From the NCBI GenBank assembly GCA_036267755.1, contig DATAVK010000158.1, positions 1 through 26,425 on the forward strand: a DNA stretch of 26,425 nt, written 5' to 3'. Source of the DNA: DATAVK01 sp036267755. GTDB taxonomy: Bacteria; Actinomycetota; Actinomycetes; JAFAQI01. The notes below the pieces were generated by a model. That model was not told the DNA's origin. It made no database searches and was given only the letters and a program-made list of their open reading frames with translations. The position numbers and the translations under genes are program-made. Shown here one piece after another: positions 14,293 to 20,597 of the stretch; positions within the stretch are counted from its first letter, which is position 1; each line of letters starts with the position of its first letter.

Positions 14293-15151
14293 CCTCCACC
14301 GCGCCGTCGACGATCCGGGTCTCGAGACGGGGGACCGGCGCCGTCGCCGGACCGTGCACAACCGCACCGTCGGAGAGTCGGAACACCGACTCGTGCCAGG
14401 GACAGACAACGCAGCCCTGACCTGACTCCACCGAGAAGGTGCCCTCCGACAGCGGTGCCGCGAGGTGCGAGCAGGTGTCACCGAGCACGTCGACATGGCG
14501 CCCGCGCCGGACGACTAGCAGGTCGATCCCGTCGACGCTGCGGCTGCTGAGCTCACCGTCCGGAAGGTCGGCCAGCGCACCGATCGACTGCCAACCCGGC
14601 GGGAACAGGTGAGGAAGCGACTCGGCATGGTTCACACCCGCTGCCTGCCGGTAGGCGAGGTGCCCGCCGAGATACCCACCGACGCTGACCGCTGCGAAGC
14701 CGGCGTACGACCAGGCCTTGCCGCGCACGGTTCGGCCGCGGCTGCGGGCGGCCAGCGACGCGACGTAGCAGCCGAGCGCGGTGATGTTCGCTGCGGCGTG
14801 GACGATGCCGACCCGTTGCTGCTGCTCGTGCAGCTCCGAGAAGTCGACCCAGCCGGTGACCGCGGTCGGCGCTACAGCGAGGCATCCGGTGGCGATCAGC
14901 ATCGCGGCCGCTGGCCCGGTGCCCGGAACCAGGTCGAGGATCGCCGCCGCCGTCCAGGTCCCGATCGGTACGTCGGTGAGCATCGGGTGCAGCGGGTGGC
15001 CGAGCCAGACGCCGTGCAAGGCGTCGCGGAGCACCTGCGGGCGGATGACGGCCTGCACCAGACGGCGAGCGGCATTCGCGACGGGATCCAGCGGGCCGGC
15101 GTTCTCGATCCGATCGACGACTTCGGTGACGTTGCCGGGGCTGGGGGGCAT
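14270..15151 (-). CDS. DUF2231 membrane domain fused to a Rieske [2Fe-2S] domain
   Basis: The 293-residue protein starts with a DUF2231 membrane module: HPLHPMLTDVPIGTW (52-66) and about four hydrophobic segments between 63 and 168. A Rieske domain follows (about 188-288) with the cluster ligands C-x-H at Cys227/His229 (CSHLAAPLSEG) and C-x2-H at Cys250/His253 (CPWHES). Cys247 is an extra cysteine close to the second pair. It probably passes electrons at the cytoplasmic membrane, but the partner is unknown. The start has an AGGAG site before the ATG. It lies 54 bases after thiG in the same direction, with a GC hairpin between, so it is likely a separate unit or only partly read through. The 3' end overlaps the dehydrogenase gene on the other strand. 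Confidence 0.88.
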   Translation of the reverse strand: MPPSPGNVTEVVDRIENAGPLDPVANAARRLVQAVIRPQVLRDALHGVWLGHPLHPMLTDVPIGTWTAAAILDLVPGTGPAAAMLIATGCLAVAPTAVTGWVDFSELHEQQQRVGIVHAAANITALGCYVASLAARSRGRTVRGKAWSYAGFAAVSVGGYLGGHLAYRQAAGVNHAESLPHLFPPGWQSIGALADLPDGELSSRSVDGIDLLVVRRGRHVDVLGDTCSHLAAPLSEGTFSVESGQGCVVCPWHESVFRLSDGAVVHGPATAPVPRLETRIVDGAVEVMLPGAG

Positions 15152-15174
15152 GTCGGCTCCTTGCTATGGCCTGA

Positions 15175-15197
15175 CCGGCCGGTGGGTGGGCGGCCGG
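15175..15197 (-). terminator. GC hairpin between thiG and the Rieske gene
   Basis: A perfect 7-bp stem (15175-15181 with 15191-15197, CCGGCCG and CGGCCGG) with a 9-base loop lies about 10 bases after the thiG stop. There is no U run, so termination would be weak or factor-dependent; the alternative is a protective or operator palindrome for the Rieske gene. Confidence 0.4.
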
Positions 15198-15205
15198 GTC
15201 CCATC

Positions 15206-15979
15206 TCAGCCGAGATCTGCCCGGCCCGCTAGGGGGGATGATGCCTCGGCATGCCAGCGCTGCGGAATCCGACCCGCGCGACGCGCCAACCGGCCGGCCT
15301 CGACGGCCCGCGCCATCGCGGCCGCCATCACCGCCGGCTGCTGCGCGCGGGTGACCGCGGAGGCCACGAGGACGGCGTCGCACCCCAGCTCCATGGCCAG
15401 GGCGGCGTCGCTCGCGGTCCCGATCCCTGCGTCCAGCACGATCGGGACGGTGGCCTGCTCGACGATCATCGCGATGTTGTGCGGGTTACGGATCCCGAGG
15501 CCGGTGCCGATCGGCGATCCGAGCGGCATCACGGCGGCGCACCCGATCCCCTGGAGCCGCTCGGCGATCACCGGGTCGTCGTTGGTGTATGCCAGGACGA
15601 CGAACCCGTCGTTGACGAGCTGTTCGGCCGCGTCGAGCAGCTCGACCGGGTCCGGCAGCAGCGTCCGGTCGTCGGCGACGACCTCGAGCTTCACCCAGTC
15701 GGTGCTGAGGGCCTCGCGCGCCAGCTGGGCGGTGAGCACCGCCTCGGATGCGGTCCGGCAGCCGGCCGTGTTGGGAAGCACTCGTAGCCCGAGTCGTCGT
15801 ACGACGTCGAGCACCGAGCCCTGCGCCGTCGGGTCGACCCGGCGCATCGCCACGGTCGTGAGTGCCGTGCCGCTGGCGGCCAGCGCGGCCTCCAGCGCCT
15901 CGTGACTGGTCGCGCCGCCGGTCCCCATCAGCAGCCGCGACGAGAGCTCCTCCCCGGCCACGATGAATGGGTCGTCCAT
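15206..15979 (-). CDS. thiG: Thiazole synthase
   Basis: ThiG builds the thiazole phosphate moiety of thiamine from 1-deoxy-D-xylulose 5-phosphate, dehydroglycine and sulfur carried on ThiS thiocarboxylate. The 257-residue barrel shows SRLLMGTGG at its start, VLPNTAGC (67-74), the Schiff-base lysine Lys97 in WVKLEVVAD, MPLGSPIGTGLGI, and VLDAGIGTASDAALAMELGCDAVL with its phosphate-binding loop. It follows thiS after six bases with an AGGGAGG site and is the last of three genes behind the TPP riboswitch. Dehydroglycine should come from ThiO in the same operon, the aerobic route used by many actinobacteria. Confidence 0.96.
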   Translation of the reverse strand: MDDPFIVAGEELSSRLLMGTGGATSHEALEAALAASGTALTTVAMRRVDPTAQGSVLDVVRRLGLRVLPNTAGCRTASEAVLTAQLAREALSTDWVKLEVVADDRTLLPDPVELLDAAEQLVNDGFVVLAYTNDDPVIAERLQGIGCAAVMPLGSPIGTGLGIRNPHNIAMIVEQATVPIVLDAGIGTASDAALAMELGCDAVLVASAVTRAQQPAVMAAAMARAVEAGRLARRAGRIPQRWHAEASSPLAGRADLG

Positions 15980-15985
15980 AGCGCG

Positions 15986-16186
15986 TCAGCCTCCCTGCAC
16001 TGCGGTGAGCACCTCGATGCGGTCCCCGGTCTCCAGCGCCCGCTCCCAGTCGCCGCGCGGCACGACGGCCCCGTTGACCGCGACGGCGCACCCCGAGACG
16101 TCCCGGGCGAGCGATCGGATCAGGTCGCCGAGGGTCGTGGTCGGGTCCACGTCCCGGGCTTGACCGTTGACCTCGACCTGGCTCAT
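15986..16186 (-). CDS. thiS: Sulfur carrier protein
   Basis: The 66-residue protein is a ubiquitin-like sulfur carrier for thiazole synthesis. It begins VEVNGQARDVDPTTTLGDLI, shows AVAVNGAVVPRGDW, and ends with the diagnostic Gly-Gly that is adenylated and thiocarboxylated. The ATG overlaps the thiO stop by the ATGA pattern (16186-16183), so translation is coupled. No ThiF-type adenylating enzyme is in the window. Confidence 0.95.
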   Translation of the reverse strand: MSQVEVNGQARDVDPTTTLGDLIRSLARDVSGCAVAVNGAVVPRGDWERALETGDRIEVLTAVQGG

Positions 16187-17337
16187 ACGGGCACCCGTTG
16201 GAAGCGGGCCGGCGAGACCGCCGCGGCGATCTCGGGGTCGAAGCCGTGGCCGTCGGTCACCAGCTCGGTGACCAGCTCGGCGGTCAGCGGGGTCAGCAGC
16301 ACCCCGTTGCGGTGGTGACCGGTGGCGATGATCAGGCCGTCGGTGTGAGCCCGGCCGATCATCGGCGCGTTGTCGGGTGAGCCCGGCCGCAGCGCAGCGA
16401 GGGTCTCCACGAGGTCGAGCTCGTCGACGCCGGGCACCAAGGTCCGCGCGTCGCGCAGCAGGTCGTGGACCGCGCCGGCCCGGACCGTCGTGTCGAACCC
16501 GCGGTCCTGCATCGTGGCGCCGATCACGACCTCGCCGTCGGCGCGGGTGACGAGGTACACCGACTGCCCGTTGACGAGCCCCCGGATGGTGCGGTGAGGA
16601 ACGGGGATGGTGCCGTGGGCGCGGAGCCGGAGGATCTCGCCCTTGACCGGTCGCACCGGCGGCCGGTCGGCCTCGGGTACGCCGTCGATCGATCCCGACC
16701 AGGGGCCGGCAGCGAGGACCACGGTGTCAGCTGACACGGTGCCGGCGTCGGTCACCACACCGGTCGCACGGCCGTCGACCACCGACAACCTGGTGGCCCG
16801 GGCGGGCAGCAACCGCGCGCCGGATGCCGTGGCCGCGTCGAGCAGCGCCGCGGCCAGCCGGCGGTTGTCGACGGAGTGGTCGCCCTCGACGAGCAGCCCG
16901 CAGCGGACGACCGGGCTCAGCGATGGTTCGAGCGCCCGGCACTCGCGGGAGCCCAGCATCGTCGCGGCGAGCCCGAGCCGCTGCTGGAAGGCGTGCAGCT
17001 CGGTGAGCATGCCGCGGTCGCCCGCATCGGTCGCCGCGATGAGGGTGCCGGCTTGCTTGAGCCCGACGTCGTGACCGGTTGCGGCTTCGAGCTCTTCGAC
17101 GAATGCCGGGTAGCGGCGCAGCGACTCGATCGAGAGCCGCAGCAACGGCTCCTCGCCGTACGTCACCTCACTGACGGGGGCGAGCATGCCGGCGGCGGCC
17201 CGCGAGGCGCCGCTCACCGGCGTCGGGTCGATCACGGTCACGCCGACGCCGCGATCTGCGAGCCGCCAGGCGACGGCCAGGCCGATCAGGCCACCGCCGA
17301 CAACGACGACGTCAGACCCCGCCGGGCTGTCGCTCAC
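16183..17337 (-). CDS. thiO: Glycine oxidase
   Basis: ThiO is an FAD enzyme that oxidises glycine to the imine used by ThiG. The 384-residue protein has the dinucleotide motif VVVVGGGLIGLAVAWRLADRG (from about residue 10), the DAO-family segment AGMLAPVSEV, the central VRPVKGEILRLR, and the substrate/FAD end HTDGLIIATGHHRNGVLLTP with the conserved arginine. The start GTG at 17337 has an AGGAGG site at 17349-17344, immediately next to the TPP riboswitch. Ligand binding could therefore hide the ribosome binding site. The frame upstream of the GTG runs through the riboswitch and is not coding. It is the first gene of thiO-thiS-thiG. Confidence 0.94.
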   Translation of the reverse strand: MSDSPAGSDVVVVGGGLIGLAVAWRLADRGVGVTVIDPTPVSGASRAAAGMLAPVSEVTYGEEPLLRLSIESLRRYPAFVEELEAATGHDVGLKQAGTLIAATDAGDRGMLTELHAFQQRLGLAATMLGSRECRALEPSLSPVVRCGLLVEGDHSVDNRRLAAALLDAATASGARLLPARATRLSVVDGRATGVVTDAGTVSADTVVLAAGPWSGSIDGVPEADRPPVRPVKGEILRLRAHGTIPVPHRTIRGLVNGQSVYLVTRADGEVVIGATMQDRGFDTTVRAGAVHDLLRDARTLVPGVDELDLVETLAALRPGSPDNAPMIGRAHTDGLIIATGHHRNGVLLTPLTAELVTELVTDGHGFDPEIAAAVSPARFQRVPV

Positions 17338-17349
17338 TGATGGCCTCCT

Positions 17350-17436
17350 GCTCCCTGCGCCGGCATGATCCGGATCAGGTTCGACGGTCGGTGGCAGTTC
17401 CACCCTCTCAGCCCGCTCGGCGGACTCCCGTGGTCT
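17350..17436 (-). promoter_or_regulatory. TPP riboswitch (THI element)
   Basis: On the minus strand the element contains CACGGGAGTCC near its 5' end, GGCTGAGAG (17413-17405, the conserved CUGAGA pyrimidine-binding loop), and GAACCTGATCCGGATCATG (17382-17364, the conserved pyrophosphate-helix segment), ending at GCGCAGGGAG. This is the standard TPP aptamer with both diagnostic loops. It ends directly before the thiO ribosome binding site, which suggests translational control. A TACCCT box (17445-17440) lies just upstream and could be the -10 element. Confidence 0.97.
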
Positions 17437-17472
17437 TCCAGGGTACGCCGCGACCTCCCTCGCCGGGTTGCC

Positions 17473-17478
17473 TACGCT
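17473..17478 (+). promoter_or_regulatory. -10 box (TACGCT) for the Rv2175c-like gene
   Basis: TACGCT ends seven bases before the ATG at 17486, the leaderless spacing. No ribosome binding site is visible. The box lies back to back with the thi promoter region. Confidence 0.55.
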
Positions 17479-17485
17479 GCCTGGC

Positions 17486-17845
17486 ATGACCGACGCGGAC
17501 CTGGACACTGTCGCGACCGGCTGGCTCACGCTGCCGGACCTCTCGGAGCAGGTCGGCGAGTCGCTCTCGACCATCCGGCAGTGGGTGCGCGAGCGCAAGC
17601 TCGTCGTCATCAGCCGAGGCACTCCACCGGTCAAACAGGTGCCGGCCGACCTGGTCCACGACGGCCACCTACTGAAGGGCCTGTCGGGCGCCTTGACCGT
17701 GCTGCACGACGCCGGCTACTCCGACCTGGAAGCGCTGCGCTGGCTGCTGAGCGACGAGCCAGTGCTCGGCGGCCGGCCGGTCGACCTGATGGCCGCAGGT
17801 CGCGACGTCGCGGTGAAGCGGCACGCGATGTCGCTGGCGTTCTGA
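17486..17845 (+). CDS. Rv2175c-family DNA-binding protein
   Basis: The 119-residue protein has an N-terminal winged helix-turn-helix (about 10-65: WLTLPDLSEQVGESLSTIRQ, then VRERKLVVISRG). A conserved C-terminal part follows (KGLSGALTVLHDAGYSDLEA, then LRWLLSDEP, RPVDLMAAGRDVAVKRHAMS). The middle and the RPVD..A.......R.A...A(F/Y) ending match M. tuberculosis Rv2175c, which is reported to bind DNA and to be phosphorylated by PknL. Here a kinase gene of that position is 5 kb away on the other strand. The M. tuberculosis protein has a longer N-terminus with the phosphorylated threonine, most of which is missing here, so the phosphosite may not be conserved. The gene is divergent from thiO and its stop is 8 bases before the next start. 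Confidence 0.9.
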   Translation: MTDADLDTVATGWLTLPDLSEQVGESLSTIRQWVRERKLVVISRGTPPVKQVPADLVHDGHLLKGLSGALTVLHDAGYSDLEALRWLLSDEPVLGGRPVDLMAAGRDVAVKRHAMSLAF

Positions 17846-17853
17846 GCGACGAC

Positions 17854-18300
17854 GTGGCCAACCGACGCGCCGCGATCGCGCTGACGCCCGACGAGGTGAC
17901 GTCGTACCTCGCTGCCGCCCGGACCGCGGTGCTGGTGACGATCGGGCCGGACGGGGTCCCGGACCCGGTCGGAATGTGGTTCGTGATGATCGGCGACGAG
18001 CTGGTGATGCGGACCTACGCGAAATCGCAGAAGGTCCGCAACGTCGAGCGCGACGCTCGGGTCTCCGTCCTCGTCGAGGACGGCGAGAGCTACGACACGT
18101 TGCGCGGCGTGCAGCTGACCGGGCGGGTCGCGCTCTCGCGCGACGTCGACGAGGTGCTCGACGTGGTGGCCGGGCTGGCAGCCAAGTACCAAGGGGTCAC
18201 TGATCTCGACCGGGAGTCGATGCGGGAGTACGCCGGTAAGCAGGCGGTCCTGCGGCTGCGGCCCGACCAGGTGGTCTCGTGGGATCACTGCAAGGCATAA
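17854..18300 (+). CDS. PPOX-class split-barrel flavin or F420-dependent enzyme
   Basis: The 148-residue protein starts at the GTG 17854 and has a split-barrel fold: ALTPDEVTSYLAAARTAVLV, then TIGPDGVPDPVGMWFVMIGD, LVMRTYAKSQKVRNVERDAR with the K..N..RD.R helix typical of this family, and LEDGESY-like acidic turn followed by GVQLTGRV. Members reduce small molecules with FMNH2 or F420H2. The N-terminal pattern resembles the PPOX F420-dependent group, but the cofactor is not proven. A second member of the superfamily is at 4404 and shares the same core. The gene begins 8 bases after the Rv2175c homologue and is followed by thiE after 10 bases, so the three appear to be one transcript. The open frame runs further upstream, but that part covers the Rv2175c gene in another frame. 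Confidence 0.8.
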   Translation: MANRRAAIALTPDEVTSYLAAARTAVLVTIGPDGVPDPVGMWFVMIGDELVMRTYAKSQKVRNVERDARVSVLVEDGESYDTLRGVQLTGRVALSRDVDEVLDVVAGLAAKYQGVTDLDRESMREYAGKQAVLRLRPDQVVSWDHCKA

Positions 18301-18310
18301 CCGAGATCGC

Positions 18311-18973
18311 ATGACTGACCTCGGCGAGGTGCGACGCGCCCGACTGGCCGACGCCCGGCTGTACCTCTGCACCGACGGGCGTCGCGACCGGGGTGACCTG
18401 GTGGAGTTCCTCGATGCGGTGCTGAGCAACGGCGTCGACGTGGTGCAACTGCGCGAGAAGGGCCTCGAGGCACGGCAGGAGATCGAGCTGGCGGCGGTCT
18501 TCGCCGACGCGGCGAAACGGCACGGTGCGTTGTTCAGCCTCAACGACCGGGCGGACGTCGCGGCCGTCGTCCGGCCTGACGTGCTTCACCTCGGACAGGA
18601 CGATCTTCCGGTCGATGTCGCGCGCGACATCCTCGGCGACGACATCCTGGTCGGCCGATCCACCCACGCCGAGGCCGAGCTCGACGAGGCGGCGGCCGCG
18701 GCCGGCGTCGACTACTTCTGTGCCGGCCCGACCTGGCCCACCCCGACGAAGCCGGGCCGGCCGGCTCCGGGGCTGCCACTGTTGCGTCACGCAGCCGCGC
18801 TGCGGACGGCGCGGCCGTGGTTCGCGATCGGCGGCATCGACGAGACCACCCTGGCCGAGGTGCTGGCCGCCGGCGCCCGGCGAGTCGTCGTCGTCCGCGC
18901 CCTCACGGAGGCGACCGACCCGGGAGCAGCGGCGGCGTCGCTGTCGGCCCGGCTGCGTGCCGCCGAGGCCTGA
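18311..18973 (+). CDS. thiE: Thiamine phosphate synthase
   Basis: ThiE joins the thiazole phosphate and the pyrimidine diphosphate to give thiamine phosphate. The 220-residue barrel has VVQLREKGLE (44-53), SLNDRADVA, LHLGQDDLPV, GRSTHAEAEL, AGPTWPTPTKPG, and AIGGID with the phosphate-binding strand. It lacks its own TPP element; it sits on the plus strand, divergent from the riboswitch-controlled thiO-thiS-thiG, and is probably read from the Rv2175c-like promoter. The partner ThiC and ThiD are not in the window. The ATG at 18311 is the only start with a family-like N-terminus, but the ribosome binding site is weak (a GAG ahead of it). crtYc starts four bases after the stop. Confidence 0.95.
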   Translation: MTDLGEVRRARLADARLYLCTDGRRDRGDLVEFLDAVLSNGVDVVQLREKGLEARQEIELAAVFADAAKRHGALFSLNDRADVAAVVRPDVLHLGQDDLPVDVARDILGDDILVGRSTHAEAELDEAAAAAGVDYFCAGPTWPTPTKPGRPAPGLPLLRHAAALRTARPWFAIGGIDETTLAEVLAAGARRVVVVRALTEATDPGAAAASLSARLRAAEA

Positions 18974-18976
18974 GCC

Positions 18977-19291
18977 GTGCTGTACCTCGTGGTGATGGCG
19001 GCGTGTGTCGTCGGGACGTTGCCGCTCGAGCTCGCACTGCGGGCTCGGGTCTACACCCGGTGGCGTCGGCTCCTGCTGGCGTTGCTGCCGGTGCTGGTCG
19101 TCTTCCTGACCTGGGACGTGCTGTCGATCCGCGCCGGCTTCTGGTCATATCGACATCTCAGCGGCGTACGGATCGGGGACCTGCCGATCGAGGAGCTGGT
19201 GTTCTTCCTCGTGATCCCGACCTGCGCGATCCTGACGCTCGAGGCGGTACGACGGCTCCGGCCGTCCTGGCGGGTCGGTGATGAGCGGTGA
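18977..19291 (+). CDS. crtYc: Lycopene cyclase domain protein, first subunit
   Basis: The 104-residue protein has three hydrophobic helices and the motif DLPIEELVFF (68-77), the PxE(E/D) signature of the CrtYc/CrtYd heterodimeric cyclase, in which Glu72 and Glu73 are candidates for catalysis. Together with CrtYd it would convert lycopene to a cyclic carotene in the membrane; whether the product is beta- or epsilon-ring cannot be read here. The GTG at 18977 follows thiE by only three bases, and its stop overlaps the crtYd start (GTGA at 19288-19291). This ties thiE and the carotenoid pair into one transcript. Confidence 0.9.
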   Translation: MLYLVVMAACVVGTLPLELALRARVYTRWRRLLLALLPVLVVFLTWDVLSIRAGFWSYRHLSGVRIGDLPIEELVFFLVIPTCAILTLEAVRRLRPSWRVGDER

Positions 19292-19590
19292 CCTACACCG
19301 ACGCGTCGCTGCTCGGTGTCGCGTTCGCCGCCACGCTCGATCTCGTCGTACTGCGAACGAATCTGTTGCGCCGCAAGGTGTTCTGGGCGTCGTACCTCAT
19401 TGTCCTGGCCTTCCAGCTCGTGGTGAACGGCATCCTCACCGGTCAGCGGCTGGTGGTCTATTCATCGGCCGCGATAGTCGGGTGGCGTGTCGCCTACGCG
19501 CCGGTGGAAGACCTGCTGTTCGGGTTCTCGCTGGTGCTGCAGACCCTGGCCTGGTGGGTGTGGTGGGGACGCCGAGGGGTGCAGCGCTAA
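19288..19590 (+). CDS. crtYd: Lycopene cyclase domain protein, second subunit
   Basis: The 100-residue protein is the partner of CrtYc, with three hydrophobic helices and the second conserved acidic motif APVEDLLFGF (71-80, Glu74 and Asp75). The order crtYc then crtYd with a four-base GTGA overlap is the common actinobacterial arrangement. The lysine/arginine-rich NLLRRK loop is expected on the cytoplasmic side. The stop is 8 bases before the inverted repeat that separates it from crtB. Confidence 0.9.
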   Translation: MTYTDASLLGVAFAATLDLVVLRTNLLRRKVFWASYLIVLAFQLVVNGILTGQRLVVYSSAAIVGWRVAYAPVEDLLFGFSLVLQTLAWWVWWGRRGVQR

Positions 19591-19598
19591 CCCAACCC

Positions 19599-19681
19599 AC
19601 ACGCATGGCCCATTGGTGTCGCTATAGCAACACCAATGGGCCATGCGTGTCGCCCTGACAACACCTATGGGCCATGCGTGT
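19599..19681. repeat. 21-bp palindromic repeat triplet between crtYd and crtB
   Basis: Copy 1 (19599-19619) and copy 2 (19630-19650) are perfect 21-bp inverted repeats. Each begins or ends with ACACGCATGGCCCAT in its orientation. They are separated by a 10-base loop that contains the self-complementary GCTATAGC (19621-19628). Copy 3 (19661-19681) has the orientation of copy 2, differs from it by one base (T for A), and lies 10 bases further on. Copy 3 overlaps the crtB stop codon (TAG, minus strand 19667-19665) and encodes the final residues HTHGP. The first two copies would form a long stem and could act as a bidirectional terminator for the converging transcripts, although no T run follows. 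Confidence 0.95.
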
Positions 19682-20597
19682 GGCGGGAGCGGACGGCACG
19701 GATGACGCCGGGGATCGCTACGGCGGCGCGTCTCGCCGGGCCGATCCTGACCCGCTGGTCGAATACCTGATAGTCGGCACGCTCGACGGCGTCGAGGATC
19801 CCGCCGTACAACGTGAAGGCCGTCCGGACGCAGTCGCGACTGGTCGGGTCGAGGAGCCGGATCCCAGGCAGCGCCGAGCGAAACAGCTTCCTGGCGCGGG
19901 CGATCTCGAAGCCGAGCAACCGCCTCATCCGGCCGTCGACGACCCCAGCCGCCAGGTCCGACAGGGACACCCCGAAGTCGGCCAGGTCCTCCAACGGGAG
20001 GTAGGTGCGACCGCGACGTTGGTCCTCGCCGATGTCCCGGATGAAGTTCGCCAGCTGGAAAGCCACGCCGAGATCTCGCGCGTAGGGCACCGCTGCATCG
20101 CGCATCCCCGGCGTGGTTCCCAGCACCGGTATCAGCTGCTCGCCGATGACTGCGGCCGAGCCGTGCGCATAGCCGAGCAGGTCATCCCAGGTCGGGTACG
20201 ACGTGGTGGTCAGGTCCATCCACATCGCGGCCAGGAAGTCGTCGAAGAGCGACCTCGGGATGCCGTAACGATCGACGGTGTCGTGAACGGCGAGCAGCAC
20301 CGGATGGTCGGTGGCACCCCGCGCGAAGCGCTCGGCCCAACGGGTCAGCGCCTGTTCCTTGGCGGGCAGGTCGACCGTGGGGTCGAGCGTGTCGACCAGG
20401 TCGTCGGCGTGGCGAGCGAATGCATACAGCGCGTGGACCGCTGGGCGCTTCGCCGCGGGCAGCAGCAGGGTCGAGAGGTAGTAGGTCCGACCGTGCCGGG
20501 CATTCAGCCGACGACAGGCGTCGTACGCCGCCCGCAGGGTCGGGTCCACGATCTCCGCGGCATCAAGCTCCCGGTTCTTCAACGAACGGAGTCTCAT
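19665..20597 (-). CDS. crtB: Phytoene synthase
   Basis: CrtB condenses two geranylgeranyl diphosphates to phytoene. The 310-residue protein has both aspartate-rich motifs: DDLVD (65-69) and NFIRDIGEDQRRGR (184-197), with DxxxD at Asp188 and Asp192. The family segments YYLSTLLLPAAKR, ALYAFARHADD and TYLPLEDL are intact. The ATG at 20597 overlaps the crtI stop (ATGA, 20597-20594), so it is coupled to crtI. The frame is open far upstream but that is crtI read in another frame. The C-terminal residues and stop come from copy 3 of the palindromic repeat, so the natural end of the protein may have been replaced by repeat sequence. A geranylgeranyl diphosphate synthase is not in the window. Confidence 0.95.
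   Translation of the reverse strand: MRLRSLKNRELDAAEIVDPTLRAAYDACRRLNARHGRTYYLSTLLLPAAKRPAVHALYAFARHADDLVDTLDPTVDLPAKEQALTRWAERFARGATDHPVLLAVHDTVDRYGIPRSLFDDFLAAMWMDLTTTSYPTWDDLLGYAHGSAAVIGEQLIPVLGTTPGMRDAAVPYARDLGVAFQLANFIRDIGEDQRRGRTYLPLEDLADFGVSLSDLAAGVVDGRMRRLLGFEIARARKLFRSALPGIRLLDPTSRDCVRTAFTLYGGILDAVERADYQVFDQRVRIGPARRAAVAIPGVIRAVRSRHTHGP

Noticed and set aside
15175..15197. A strong intrinsic terminator after thiG
   Set aside because: The stem is perfect but there is no T run, so it was kept only as a low-confidence hairpin.
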